DNA of 64,000 bases, from NCBI RefSeq assembly GCF_031199965.1, contig NZ_CP133605.1, positions 501,501 to 565,500 on the forward strand. The letters are read 5' to 3'. The stretch comes from Paenibacillus sp. D2_2. Its GTDB lineage: Bacteria > Bacillota > Bacilli > Paenibacillales > Paenibacillaceae. Positions 28,734-38,513 of the stretch are shown here, piece by piece. A model generated the notes under the pieces. It saw only the letters and a program-made list of their open reading frames with translations, did not search any database and was not told the origin of the DNA. Position 1 is the stretch's first letter, and every line of letters begins with the position of its first letter. A program made the position numbers and the translations under genes.

Positions 28734-30472
28734 TTATTCTAGCGTCAAAATAGAGTAACCGTAAGCAGGAAGTCTTACCATCAGTTTGTCGCCAACCGGT
28801 GTGTAGCTTGAACCAGTTATCCGATCAACCCAGGACTTAACTGTCGTGATCTCAAAGGTTTGAGCCGCATCATAATTGTTCAATAGCACGATGACGGTTT
28901 CTTGGCCGAGCTTGCGTTCATAAGCGAGCTTCGAGCCGCCTCTCTCGGCTTCCAGGAACCTAATCGATCCGGTACGTAGCGGATCGATCTCTTTGCGTAA
29001 AGCGATCAGCTTGCGGTAGAATTCGAACAGCTCCTGATCCTGATGTTCAGACCGCCATTCCATACATTTACGACATTCCGGGTCTGGTCCGCCATCAATC
29101 CCGACTTCATCGCCGTAATAAATACATGGTGTACCCATGTAAGTAAATTGGAACAAGGCAGCCAGCTTCATCTTATCCTTGTTGCCATCGCAGAGTGTCA
29201 GCAAGCGTGGAGTATCGTGGCTGTCCAGTAGGTTAAAGGCTACCTCGTTCGCTTGCTGCGGATAACGAGAAATTTGCTGACCGATTATATTGGCGAAGCC
29301 ACGTGCATCTAGCTTCTGATGGATAACGAAATCAAGCACTGCGTTAGTAAAAGGATAGTTCATGACGGCGTCGAACTGATCGCCCTGCAGCCAACCGGAA
29401 GATTCATGCCATATCTCGCCGAGAATGTATGCCTCAGGATTAGCTTCCTTGACTACTTTACGGAAATCGCGCCAGAACTGGTGGTCCACTTCGTTGGCGA
29501 CATCAAGCCGCCAGCCGTCGATGCCGACCTCCTTAATCCAGAACTCGGCCACGTTCAGCAAGTATCGCTTGGTCTGCGGATTGGCGGTATTTAGCTTGGG
29601 CATAATCGGCTCAAACGCGAATGTATCATAGGTCGGCAGCCCTTTGGTCGAATCAAGCGGAAACTCGTGAATATGGAACCAGTCCTTGTAACGGGATGCT
29701 TCTCCATTTTCCAGAACGTCCAAAAACGGTGCGAATGATTTGCCGGAGTGGTTAAATACTGCATCCAGTACAACCCGGATTCCCCGCTCATGACTAGCCT
29801 TGACCAGCTTCTTCATTGTGTCCACATCGCCGAAATGCGGGTCGATCTTCATGTAATCGGTCGTATCATACTTATGATTGGTCGTTGCCTCGAAGACAGG
29901 CGTGAAATAAATGGCGTTAACGCCAAGCTTGCTCAGGTGATCAAGATGATCGATGACCCCTGCAGATCTCCGCCAAAGAAATTGTTCCGTTCCGGCTCAC
30001 CACCCCAAGGCAGTACGCCAGTTGGATCGATATCCGGATTGCCGTTAGCGAAACGCTCAGGGAAGATTTGATAGAATACGGCGTCCTTAACCCAGTCAGG
30101 AACGATAAATACATCGTTTGGATTCAGGAACGGATACTCGAACAACCGATCGGGATTCTCAGGACGATCCGGAGTGAATTCATATTCCGTCATCCAGATT
30201 TCAGCATCTTCGCTTCTTAGAAGAAAACCATATTTGAGCCGACGAAACGGTGGTTTCACGGCACATTCCCAGTAATCGAATAGCTCATCACTAATCAGCT
30301 TTTGCATCGGAACCAATTCCTTACTTTGATCCCATATATATTTATCGCCAGCAAATGCGAACACCTGCTGCATATCATCTTTTTTGGTGCGCAGGCGGAG
30401 ATGAATAGTCTCGTAGTCATAAGCATAGGACCAATTCAGTTTAGGGCGGTGATAGACAGCTTCAAGTAACAT
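28734..30472 (-). pseudogene. Neopullulanase/cyclomaltodextrinase (GH13), one frameshift
   Basis: The N-terminal part (residues 1-175) is a CBM34 domain ending in VPDWVKDAVFYQIFPERFANG and FFGGDLQG. The remainder (from 29852) has the GH13 motifs: [10 protein letters not shown], the nucleophile Asp in [11 protein letters not shown], the acid Glu in LGEIWHESS and LLDSHDTPR. One G is missing in CAGGGGTC at about 29957. Adding it gives [29 protein letters not shown] and a continuous 579-residue enzyme of normal length. There is no signal peptide. It should hydrolyse cyclodextrins, pullulan or maltodextrins in the cytoplasm, feeding the phosphorylase. It has its own promoter and an attenuator-like leader. 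Confidence 0.86.
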
Positions 30473-30520
30473 AGATAATCCTCCTGATTTTATTATGATA
30501 CAAATAACTGTGGGAAAACC

Positions 30521-30567
30521 AAAAAAAGGTACATCGGAGCCAGGAAAGAGGACCGAGGATGTACCTT
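30521..30567 (-). terminator. Terminator inside the neopullulanase leader (attenuator or small RNA end)
   Basis: Read on the minus strand, AAGGTACATC pairs perfectly with GATGTACCTT and a run of seven T follows (A run at 30521-30527). It lies between the promoter at 30643-30671 and the neopullulanase start at 30472, so transcription must read through it for expression. Confidence 0.7.
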
Positions 30568-30642
30568 ACGATAACAGTGCCTTCAAGTTGTACGAGCCCT
30601 AAAAGGGCCTAAATGAAAGTATAAATGCAGTTGTTGAACTGG

Positions 30643-30671
30643 ATTATAGCATTGTTCAATCCGTTGCACAA
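30643..30671 (-). promoter_or_regulatory. Sigma-A promoter for neopullulanase with overlapping operator-like palindrome
   Basis: On the minus strand TTGTGC (30671-30666) and TATAAT (30648-30643) have a perfect 17-base spacer. The spacer contains GTGCAACGGATTGAAC, an imperfect palindrome resembling the amylase operator GTGCAAACGTTTGAAT in the same position relative to the -35. Confidence 0.65.
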
Positions 30672-30946
30672 GTAATGAAAAATAAGTAGATGGAATAAAA
30701 ATAATTCACTTTAAATGATCTTCTCTAAGCAATAGAATGCACCCAAATCAAGTATCATTGTAAATACCAAAAACCTTGTCATTACAAGGAAAACTCTAAA
30801 TTATATTTATATTCTGCAGTCCGGAATTTCATTTTTTTGGAAAATAAAATGAAGAAGCAGATAAATAATAATTAGATTTATTGCGATATTCGGAGTAAAA
30901 ACGAGTAAATCAGAGGAATAACAGTAAAATTAAATATAAACAATGA

Positions 30947-30986
30947 GTGCAAACGTTTTTACAGTTAGAGGGTATTGTTGTATGAT
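30947..30986 (+). promoter_or_regulatory. malE promoter with operator over the -35
   Basis: TTTACA (30958-30963) and TATGAT (30981-30986) are 17 bases apart. The box GTGCAAACGTTTTTA (30947-30961) overlaps the -35, so a LacI-family repressor would block polymerase binding. Confidence 0.65.
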
Positions 30987-31074
30987 GACTTCAGAGAATA
31001 AAGCGCTTTCCGAGGATAAAGCTCACATATCACCCGGCGTATACATAAAAAAATGAACACTCTAATCGGCTTCT

Positions 31075-31090
31075 GTGGAATCGTTTGCGC
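31075..31090 (+). promoter_or_regulatory. Second LacI-type/cre-like operator ahead of malE
   Basis: GTGGAATCGTTTGCGC lies about 90 bases downstream of the malE promoter and 47 bases ahead of the start codon. It closely fits the CcpA cre pattern. Paired with the box at 30947 it could act as a roadblock or allow looping. Confidence 0.55.
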
Positions 31091-31137
31091 ATATTCTGGG
31101 GCGAAATGGTTTTATAAATTTTAGGAGGGGTTTAGGT

Positions 31138-32466
31138 ATGAGATTAAAGAAAGCTATGGTTCTACTCGCGTCTTTGTCATTGGTAGCCTCCATTACTGCG
31201 TGCGGATCGGCAAGCAATAATAATGCTAAGGCGCCTGAGCCAGCAAACAATGCTTCAAGTGGGACTAATTCCGGTAATTCGGCGAAAGGAAATAACAGTA
31301 CCGCTACGGACGATGCGATCGTTCCTGAGGATGGCGCTGAATTGCTCTTATGGGAAAGTAAAGAAGAGGTTCCGTTCACAGAGGAAATCGCTAAGCAGTT
31401 TGAGGCAAAGTACGGAGTTAAGATTAAAATCGAGGAAGTTGCCGTACCGGACCAAGTTGGCAAACTGACGCAAGATGGTCCTTCTGGCTTAGGAGCCGAC
31501 GTTATGGTCATTCCGCATGACCATCTTGGAAATGCTGCAACTTCGGGATTCCTTCTGGAGAATGATGTTTTTGGCGAAGAGACAAAAACAAGTAATACAG
31601 AGGCTTCCATCGTTGGATCTACCTATGACGGCGTATTATACGGGTATCCTAGAGCCGCTGAAACAACTGCGCTTTTCTATAATAAATCGATCCTTCCGGA
31701 AGCACCAAAATCTTTCGAGGATGTAATTGCCTTTGGTAAGACATTCACGGATAAAGCTAAGAAGAAATACGCTTTGATGTGGGAACCAGGCAACTTCTAT
31801 TTCAACTATCCGTTCATTGCTAGTACTGGTGGGTATCTATTTGGAGATAACGGTACGAACAAAGACGACATGGGTATTGCAAATGACGGCGCTGTTGAAG
31901 GTTTGAAAGTGTTCCAGAGCCTTAAAGAAATCCTTCCGATTAACAGCGGTGATATTAACCCTGATATTAAGCGTGGTCTGTTTAACGAAGGCGATGTAGC
32001 TATGGACATTAACGGCCCTTGGGAGCTTGCCGGATATAAAGCGGCTCTAGGCGATAACCTGGGTATTGCACATATTCCAACAGTTGCTGGAAAAACGGCG
32101 ATTACCTTCTCCGGAATTAAGACTTATGTAGTTAGTTCCTTTACGAAATATCCGAACGCAGCTAAATTGTATGCTCATTACGCTTCAAGTAAAGAGGCTC
32201 AATTGCTTCTGAACGAGAAGATCGGCTCTGTTCCTACAAACCTGGAAGCACTTGAAGCTGATCAAATTAAAAATGATCCGTTCATTGCCGCATTTGCTGA
32301 GCAAGCCAAAGATTCCCAGCCGATGCCTTCTATTCCTGAAATGGCTAACGTATGGTCTCCTATGAATGCTGCCTTGCCGGAAATTTGGAACAATAACGCT
32401 GATCCGAAGACAGCGATGGAAAAAGCGATTAAACAAATTACCGATTTGAATAACGGGATTCAGTAG
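31138..32466 (+). CDS. malE: Maltodextrin ABC transporter substrate-binding lipoprotein
   Basis: A 442-residue extracellular solute-binding protein of the maltose type. The start is ATG 31138, 7 bases after AGGAGGGG; the longer frame upstream overlaps the operator. The lipoprotein signal MRLKKAMVLLASLSLVASITACG has its lipid-modified Cys near residue 22, followed by an Asn/Ser-rich linker. The binding fold shows GADVMVIPHDHLG, YGYPRAAETTALFYNK and a C-terminal MANVWSPMNAALPEIW region typical of MalE. It captures maltodextrins for the permeases encoded next. No ATPase is present, so a shared MsmX-type ATPase elsewhere is expected. Confidence 0.9.
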   Translation: MRLKKAMVLLASLSLVASITACGSASNNNAKAPEPANNASSGTNSGNSAKGNNSTATDDAIVPEDGAELLLWESKEEVPFTEEIAKQFEAKYGVKIKIEEVAVPDQVGKLTQDGPSGLGADVMVIPHDHLGNAATSGFLLENDVFGEETKTSNTEASIVGSTYDGVLYGYPRAAETTALFYNKSILPEAPKSFEDVIAFGKTFTDKAKKKYALMWEPGNFYFNYPFIASTGGYLFGDNGTNKDDMGIANDGAVEGLKVFQSLKEILPINSGDINPDIKRGLFNEGDVAMDINGPWELAGYKAALGDNLGIAHIPTVAGKTAITFSGIKTYVVSSFTKYPNAAKLYAHYASSKEAQLLLNEKIGSVPTNLEALEADQIKNDPFIAAFAEQAKDSQPMPSIPEMANVWSPMNAALPEIWNNNADPKTAMEKAIKQITDLNNGIQ

Positions 32467-32493
32467 TTCCATCACCCGAAGAGAGATACAAGA

Positions 32494-32516
32494 ACCCGCC
32501 GCTTACAGCGGCGGGT
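32494..32516 (+). other. Intercistronic hairpin between malE and malF
   Basis: ACCCGCCGC and GCGGCGGGT form a perfect 9-base GC-rich stem with a five-base loop and no T run. In binding-protein operons such stems often stabilise the upstream mRNA so the binding protein exceeds the permeases. Confidence 0.65.
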
Positions 32517-32554
32517 AATTCCTTGATTTCCGAGCGAGAGGAGAGAGAAGGGAA

Positions 32555-33852
32555 ATGGACCAACATCGTAATAGAGCGACCGTATTATCGATACTGAGCA
32601 TGGGTCTCGGTCAAATCTATAACAAACAATTTACGAAGGGTATCCTGTTCCTCATCTTTGAAGCATTCAGCATTTATTACTTAATTAACAATCTAGGAAG
32701 AGCCTTGTGGGCATTACCACACTAGGAGAGACACCGAGAACTCCAAAAAATTTACACGGTGGCTATGACCATTCGATCTTTATCTTGGTTCAAAGCTTGA
32801 TTACACTTTTGTTTTTACTTGTAGTTCTGGTTGTTTATTACTTAAATATCAAAGATGCACGAAAAATCGGACATGAGAGGGAACAAGGTAACCAGCCTCA
32901 TAATTTCAAGCAAACAGTTCGCTATGTCCTGGATTATAAATTTGCTTATGCCATGTTAAGTATTCCTGCGATCGGCATTTTGTTCTTTACGGTATTGCCG
33001 ATTATTTTTATGATCCTGATCGCGTTTACAAACTATTCGGCTCCGAAGCATATTCCACCTGCGATGCTCGTGGATTGGGTTGGCTTCGATACCTTCAAAA
33101 ATTTGCTTGCGCTCAAGACTTGGAGTCATACATTTTACGGAATTCTAACATGGACGATCATTTGGGCTATTCTGTCTACAGTGACTACATATTTCGGCGG
33201 CATGCTGGTAGCGCTGCTTATTAATCAGAAGGGCATTAAATTCAAAGGCATGTGGAGAACTCTTCTGATTCTCCCGTATGCGATTCCACAGCTTATTTCA
33301 TTGCTTGTTATGAGAAATATGTTTAACGGCGAGTTCGGCCCAATCAACCAATATTTACAGTATTTTGGTTTAGGGACCCTTCCTTGGTTAACCGATCCGT
33401 TCTGGGCCAAGGTCACAGTCATTATTGTGAATATGTGGGTCGGTATTCCTGTTTCCATGCTGCTCATCATGGGGGTATTAACGACGATTCCAAGAGATAT
33501 GTATGAGGCTGCTGAAGTCGATGGAGCTAGTGGATATCAGAAATTTAAAATCGTTACCCTACCGATGATCCTGTTCACAACAGCACCAACGCTGATTGCA
33601 CAGTTTGCCGGTAATATTAACAATTTCAATATGATCTTCCTTCTGACAGAAGGAAACCCTGTAAAAGGAGATTATCAATATGCAGGGGCTACCGACTTGC
33701 TTGTAACCTGGCTTTATAAGCTAACGCTGAGTCAGAATAAATATAATATGGCTTCTGCTGTAGGTATCATTATTTTCGTGATCATCGCCTCGTTCTCTAT
33801 TTATAACTATCGTCGCACGAAGTCATTTAAAGAGGAGGATATGATCCAATGA
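32555..33852 (+). pseudogene. malF: Maltodextrin ABC permease MalF, one frameshift
   Basis: The start is ATG 32555 (MDQHRNRATVLSILSMGLGQ) after AGGAGAGAGAAGGG. The first ~50 codons end at a premature TAG because one G is missing in TTGTGGGCATT at about 32709. Adding it gives RALWGITTLGETPRTP and joins a long frame to 33852, for 432 residues. About eight membrane spans are visible. The permease signature reads EAAEVDGASGYQKFKIVTLPMI near residues 315-336, with a typical GGNxxNFNMIFLL-type region after it (here AGNINNFNMIFLL). It overlaps malG by ATGA and forms the channel with it. Confidence 0.87.
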
Positions 33853-34694
33853 GCAAACGAAAAACTCGCAGTGTCATACGGTTGACGGCTAGTTATGTGG
33901 TTCTTGTAATTTTGGCTATATGCTCCATCTATCCAGCACTTTGGATTATTATGGGGGCATTTCGTCCGGGTACTGCGCTTTACAGCAAGACGCTAATTCC
34001 TAAATCATTGACCTTGGATCATTTCAGGGAGTTGTTTAACTCAAGAATTATTTTGTTCCCTCAATGGTATATGAATACGTTGAAGGTAGCGATATTCTCT
34101 ATGCTATTAGGTGTTTTGTTAACTCTCTTGACCAGTTATGCCTTATCTCGCTTCCGCTTCCGCGGTCGTCAGAACGCTCTTTCAGTTCTGCTCGTTCTAG
34201 GGATGTTCCCAGGCTTTATGAGTATGATTGCCATTTTCCTGCTGCTGAAGGAAATGCAATTGCTTGATACGCATGTTGCCCTAATTATGGTGTATGCGGC
34301 GGGGGCCCCGCTAGGTATGACACTCATCTCGAAGGGGTTCTTCGATACGATTCCCCGTTCTCTGGATGAAGCGGCACGGATTGATGGGGCGAGCAACTTC
34401 AAGATATTCACGCATATTATTTTACCGCTCGCCAGACCGATACTTACTTACTTGGCCCTGCTACAGTTTGTTGGACCATGGGGAGACTTCATTTTCGCCA
34501 GACTGATTCTTCGCTCGAAGGATAAATGGACTCTGGCTGTAGGGATGTGGGATATGGTGTCCAGCAACCAGAACTCCAACTTTACCTTGTTCGCAGCTGC
34601 AGCCGTACTGATCGCCGTACCAATTACTATTTTGTTCATGCTCATGCAGCGATTGCTGGTAGACGGCTTGACCTCGGGGGCCAGCAAAGGATAA
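33849..34694 (+). CDS. malG: Maltodextrin ABC permease MalG
   Basis: An intact 281-residue permease with six predicted spans. The ATPase-coupling EAA loop reads DEAARIDGASNFKIFTHIILPLARP near residues 175-199. The ATG overlaps the malF stop by four bases, which indicates translational coupling. With MalE and MalF it forms a maltodextrin importer; the operon ends at a terminator about 50 bases later. Confidence 0.92.
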   Translation: MSKRKTRSVIRLTASYVVLVILAICSIYPALWIIMGAFRPGTALYSKTLIPKSLTLDHFRELFNSRIILFPQWYMNTLKVAIFSMLLGVLLTLLTSYALSRFRFRGRQNALSVLLVLGMFPGFMSMIAIFLLLKEMQLLDTHVALIMVYAAGAPLGMTLISKGFFDTIPRSLDEAARIDGASNFKIFTHIILPLARPILTYLALLQFVGPWGDFIFARLILRSKDKWTLAVGMWDMVSSNQNSNFTLFAAAAVLIAVPITILFMLMQRLLVDGLTSGASKG

Positions 34695-34742
34695 TGCCGG
34701 AATAACTAACGCAGCTTAGACAAATTCATAAAGGTCCATCAT

Positions 34743-34786
34743 AAAGGTATAGTCACTACTAAATCAGAGGCTATACCTTATTTTTA
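34743..34786 (+). terminator. Terminator after malG
   Basis: AAAGGTATAG at 34743 pairs with CTATACCTT at 34771 and is followed by ATTTTTAT. Confidence 0.75.
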
Positions 34787-34832
34787 TGTCAATAACCGAT
34801 TTATGAAGCACTTTACAGAGGAGTGAGCAACA

Positions 34833-36899
34833 GTGTGGGAACGACTGCAAATTAAAACGATAGGGATGAAGATTTTTATCATATTGTTCGTGACGGTTGT
34901 GTTGTTATCCGCTGTACTAGGATTCAGCTCCTATACGAGGTCGAAGGAGATCATTCGTGCTCAGGTGGGACTGGCTTCATCGCAAGCGATCGAACAAGCG
35001 GCGGACAAACTGGATTTCCTATTGACGGAGTATGAATCTCTCTCACGGCAATTGGCTGTCGATCAGGTGCTGCGACTCGATCTAGAGAGCGTAGTGCGGG
35101 ATGATATCGACATCGTAAAAAAGACAGAAGCTGAGACCAGGATTCGCAATAAGCTCGGCGCAATGCAGGGCTCGGACAACAGGTTGGTTGGCATCCGGCT
35201 GGTGAACGACGATCTCTCCGGCGTATATGCTACATCAGGGGCAACCAGCATTCAAAAAGACGAAGCTGTGCAGGCCAGGTTACAGCGGATCATTGCTGCT
35301 GATGGCAAGCCAGTCTGGATATCTGGACTTCAGAAGGGCTTCTTTGGAACTTCATCGGCCCCTTCAGTGACGATGGGCAGGGTGCTGCAAAATTTGAAGC
35401 ATCCAGAAGCTGAGTACATACTGTTAATCGAAGTAAAAGATATGGCAATTACGAATCTTTTATCTAACTTGAGAATCGGACAACATGGGGAAGTGAGAGT
35501 TCTTACCGCCGATAATACGATTGTGCATGCGCCCGAACAACAATTGATCGAGAGCAAGTCGGATATTTCTATAGGGGAAAGTGAAAAAGATCGTGATCAA
35601 AGCTCGTTTATTGTAAATAGTGAACAAGACGGAAAGCAGCTTGTCGTCTATAGACAACTTCAGACGGTAGATTGGCGAATGGTTGGATTCGCTCCGGAGA
35701 AAGATTTCGTGAGTGCGGCAGATCAACTGCTTTATATGGCAGTATATATTCTGTTGGCCGCCATCGTCATCGCCCTCTGTATTGGCTACTATTTGTATCG
35801 CATGGTAGGTAGACCCTTAAAGAAGCTTTCCCGTGTGATGGAGGAAGGGGAGCAGGGCAATCTCCAGGTGCGCGTACATTTCAAGAGCAAGGATGAAATC
35901 GGCAGGCTAGGGCAAAGCTTCAATCGCATGCTGGAGCAAATCTCTTCACTTGTAGAGCGAAGCCATTTGATTACAGCGCAGTTATTAACGACAGCGGATA
36001 ATTTGTCGAGTGCGTCTCAATCTACTTCTCACCATGCCGGAGAGATTGCCGGAGCAACGAAGGAAATTGTATTAGGATCGGCAAACTTGGCCAGTGAGGC
36101 GGATAGAGGTAGTCATATTGCCGACGAAATCGGGGCCCAAGTCGGTCAAGTAATTCAGTTGAATACAGCGATGAATGGCTCCGCGACTCGAGTGATCACG
36201 GTGAGTCAACAGGGCAAGACATTTATGGACAACCTGGTGGGCAAGACGGAGGATGTCTCCCGAATGACAGGCCTGATAGAAGAGAATTCGGAGAAGCTGA
36301 GTAAAAGTACACATTCCATTCGCAATATTCTTGCTCCGATGATCGAGATGACGAAACAGACGAATATATTGTCGCTTAACGCTTCGATCGAAGCTTCCAG
36401 GGCCGGGGCAGCAGGTAAAGGCTTTGTTGTCATTGCAGACGAGATCCGCAAGCTGGCTAGTGAATCCAACAATTCGATCCAGACAGTCTCGTCAATAACT
36501 GAAGAAATTCAGGAAGCGATTCAGAGTACAGTTGCAATCCTTCAGAGTGTAACACCATTGTTCCAGGAGCAACTCCATTCGGTACAAGAGGCATCGTCCA
36601 TATTTCAGAATGTTACGAATGAGATGGAAGGCTTCGTCAGCGACATTGACAATTCGTCAGCTTCTGTACATGAGCTGAATGGTTCGCAAGAGATTTTAAG
36701 AGAATTTTTGGATAGCGTAAGTGCGGTCGTACAGCAGAGCAACGCCTCAACTGAGGAAGTAGCCTCAATGTCAAGTGAACAGCATAAGGTAAGCGAAGAG
36801 CTGGTACAGTTGGCAGACAAGCTGAAAGAGTTGTCAGAATCGCTTGGACAATCGCTTAGCGTGTTTCATATCAATACGGATAGACTAAGGCCGGATTGA
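34833..36899 (+). CDS. Methyl-accepting chemotaxis protein
   Basis: An intact 688-residue chemoreceptor starting at GTG 34833 after GAGGAGTGAG. Spans near residues 13-33 and 292-315 flank a dCache-like extracellular sensor domain. A HAMP domain (about 316-370) and a long signalling coiled coil follow. The conserved hairpin tip is TNILSLNASIEASRAGAAGKGFVVIADEIRKLA. It signals to CheA/CheW. Its position directly after malEFG suggests attraction to maltodextrins, directly or via MalE, though it lies beyond a terminator and may have its own promoter. Confidence 0.9.
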   Translation: MWERLQIKTIGMKIFIILFVTVVLLSAVLGFSSYTRSKEIIRAQVGLASSQAIEQAADKLDFLLTEYESLSRQLAVDQVLRLDLESVVRDDIDIVKKTEAETRIRNKLGAMQGSDNRLVGIRLVNDDLSGVYATSGATSIQKDEAVQARLQRIIAADGKPVWISGLQKGFFGTSSAPSVTMGRVLQNLKHPEAEYILLIEVKDMAITNLLSNLRIGQHGEVRVLTADNTIVHAPEQQLIESKSDISIGESEKDRDQSSFIVNSEQDGKQLVVYRQLQTVDWRMVGFAPEKDFVSAADQLLYMAVYILLAAIVIALCIGYYLYRMVGRPLKKLSRVMEEGEQGNLQVRVHFKSKDEIGRLGQSFNRMLEQISSLVERSHLITAQLLTTADNLSSASQSTSHHAGEIAGATKEIVLGSANLASEADRGSHIADEIGAQVGQVIQLNTAMNGSATRVITVSQQGKTFMDNLVGKTEDVSRMTGLIEENSEKLSKSTHSIRNILAPMIEMTKQTNILSLNASIEASRAGAAGKGFVVIADEIRKLASESNNSIQTVSSITEEIQEAIQSTVAILQSVTPLFQEQLHSVQEASSIFQNVTNEMEGFVSDIDNSSASVHELNGSQEILREFLDSVSAVVQQSNASTEEVASMSSEQHKVSEELVQLADKLKELSESLGQSLSVFHINTDRLRPD

Positions 36900-36958
36900 A
36901 AATGAGAAAAATGTGATAGCGGTGACGGCAGGCCTTTGTTTCATCCTTTATGGCGATC

Positions 36959-37014
36959 AGCACCTTTACGGCCGCATACTCCTGAAGCCAGGATGCGGCT
37001 AAAAGGTGCTTTTA
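36959..37014 (+). terminator. Terminator after the chemoreceptor
   Basis: AGCACCTTTACGGCCGCAT pairs with ATGCGGCTAAAAGGTGCT, with minor bulges, and TTTTAT follows. Confidence 0.75.
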
Positions 37015-37087
37015 TCATGTACCTGGCACAACAAGCCTTACATGGAAAAGCATTTACTAAATCATTGAGCCCGTTATAATGAGAGAT

Positions 37088-37100
37088 AACAAACGTTGTT
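37088..37100 (+). promoter_or_regulatory. Operator-like palindrome ahead of the second LacI gene
   Basis: AACAAACGTTGTT has the central CG and flanking symmetry of LacI-family operators. It lies about 40 bases ahead of the start codon, fitting autoregulation. Confidence 0.35.
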
Positions 37101-37139
37101 GAGCTTAAGGACCATGGAAAATGAATTTTGGAGGGGAAC

Positions 37140-38177
37140 ATGACTACACTTAAAGATATAGCAGAACGAGTAGGTGTCTCCATCTCTACTGTCTCGCGTG
37201 TCATTAATCAGAATGACAGCAGAAGGATTAGTGAAGAAACGAAGCAGAAGATATGGAAAGCTGCAAATGAAATGAACTATAGTTCAACGGGAAGAGTAAG
37301 GTCAGCCAAGATGAAGGAAGCGCAAGATCCTTCAATAGCAAAGCCTGCTATCGGATGTATACTAGCACTGCAAGATAATAAATACAATCATCCTTATTTT
37401 TCGCCGATGATTCAGGGTATCGAAACGAAGCTGCTCGAAAGAGGCATTTCGCTGGCTTTTTTACATACGCAGGCAGAACTGCACGATGAGGTTGTGTTAA
37501 ATTCCTTGTTGGAGATGCCAAATCTCAAAGGAATCATTTGCATCGAGGGCTTAAGCAAGAACCTGTTTAAACGTCTGAAAGAGCGGGTTCCGCTAATTGT
37601 AGGTATTGATGTTAATGATCCGGATATTCCTGTCGTTACCTATGATCGTGTTGCAGCAGCTCGAACTGCGGTTGGGCATTTGATCCAGCGTGGCCATACA
37701 CGAATTGGATTTATCGGTGGAATAGGATTGTCAGGCAGCTTGGATCGCGAGAAACGCTATTCAGGCTATCGCAAAGCGCTTGAAGAGCATGGCCTGGAAT
37801 ATCGGGATCAATGGGTAATTAATGCAAATTGGGATGCTGATGAGAGCTATCATAGGATGAAGGAGCTACTGGAGCTGCCTGAGCGTCCAACAGCGATGTT
37901 CAGCGCGAGTGACATGCTGGCCATTGGGGCGATGAGGGCGACTACCGAAGTGGGCTTAAATATTCCAGCCGACATGTCCTTTGTTGGCGTAGATGATATT
38001 GAGTTCTCCAAGTATACTTCGCCGCCATTAACAACGGTGCATGTACCTAAGTATGAAATGGGCTATGCAGCAGCCAAGTTGTTAATGGACAGCATGGAGG
38101 ATGCTTATCCGTTCCCGTTTCGGATGCAGGTTCCTTTCGAGCTCAAACTTCGGCATTCGGTTTTCCGGATGGAATAG
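37140..38177 (+). CDS. LacI/GalR-family transcriptional regulator
   Basis: A 345-residue regulator from ATG 37140, correctly spaced from GGAGGGG. The helix-turn-helix is TLKDIAERVGVSISTVSRVINQ, followed by an EETKQKIWKAANEMNY linker helix. The effector domain has RGHTRIGFIGG, RPTAMFSASDMLAIGAM and VGVDDIEFSKYTSPPLTTV, as in galactose-type regulators. It is followed by a terminator and then the Gfo/Idh gene at 38514, whose promoter is flanked by TTTGCGCAAA palindromes that may be its targets. The ligand is unknown. Nearby genes suggest an oligosaccharide distinct from maltodextrin. Confidence 0.88.
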   Translation: MTTLKDIAERVGVSISTVSRVINQNDSRRISEETKQKIWKAANEMNYSSTGRVRSAKMKEAQDPSIAKPAIGCILALQDNKYNHPYFSPMIQGIETKLLERGISLAFLHTQAELHDEVVLNSLLEMPNLKGIICIEGLSKNLFKRLKERVPLIVGIDVNDPDIPVVTYDRVAAARTAVGHLIQRGHTRIGFIGGIGLSGSLDREKRYSGYRKALEEHGLEYRDQWVINANWDADESYHRMKELLELPERPTAMFSASDMLAIGAMRATTEVGLNIPADMSFVGVDDIEFSKYTSPPLTTVHVPKYEMGYAAAKLLMDSMEDAYPFPFRMQVPFELKLRHSVFRME

Positions 38178-38178
38178 A

Positions 38179-38235
38179 GAACTAAGCAAGTTGGCGATCT
38201 AGCGGCGGTCGAAATTGCTTAGTTCTTCTTTTTTA
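38179..38235 (+). terminator. Terminator after the second LacI gene
   Basis: GAACTAAGCAA pairs perfectly with TTGCTTAGTTC and is followed by TTCTTTTTT. Confidence 0.8.
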
Positions 38236-38280
38236 TAATGATTTGCCCCAAATATGTGTAATATAAATTATTTTGCACTA

Positions 38281-38324
38281 ATTTGCGCAAATGTATTGAC
38301 GCACTTCTCAGACGGTTGTATGAT
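38281..38324 (+). promoter_or_regulatory. Sigma-A promoter with an adjacent ATTTGCGCAAAT palindrome
   Basis: TTGACG (38296-38301) and TATGAT (38319-38324) are exactly 17 bases apart, a strong promoter. The perfect 12-base palindrome ATTTGCGCAAAT (38281-38292) ends three bases before the -35. The leader to the Gfo/Idh start at 38514 is about 180 bases. Confidence 0.7.
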
Positions 38325-38445
38325 AAAACCGTCACGAGACGATAGCGTTTATTCCTAGTTTTGCATTGTTTCTGTGAGCCTGAAGTTAAGAAGTTCTTAT
38401 GTCGAAACAGAAGTGAATTTGTCCAATGAAGTTTTTTTAATCTGG

Positions 38446-38468
38446 TTTTTGCGCACTTTTTGCGCAAA
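38446..38468 (+). promoter_or_regulatory. Second TTTGCGCAAA operator-like site
   Basis: TTTTTGCGCA (38446-38455) is followed by TTTTTGCGCAAA (38457-38468), giving one full palindrome with the same core as at 38281 and one half repeat. The two full sites are about 176 bases apart and bracket the leader. Confidence 0.55.
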
Positions 38469-38513
38469 TATTCATTTCCATTATAACCATCACGTGTGGG
38501 AGGCAGCGTACAT

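Larger units (their letters stand above)
30473..31137. other. 665-base intergenic region between neopullulanase and malE
   Basis: This AT-rich divergent region holds the neopullulanase promoter and leader terminator, the malE promoter and two operators, listed separately. A small stem AGCCCT-AAAA-GGGC lies near 30596-30610 in the neopullulanase leader. No convincing gene is seen in the rest. Confidence 0.6.

Noticed and set aside
30473..30671. T-box or other known riboswitch in the neopullulanase leader
   Set aside because: No T-box AGGGTGGNACCGCG sequence and no other consensus I know; only a promoter, a small stem and a terminator are visible.
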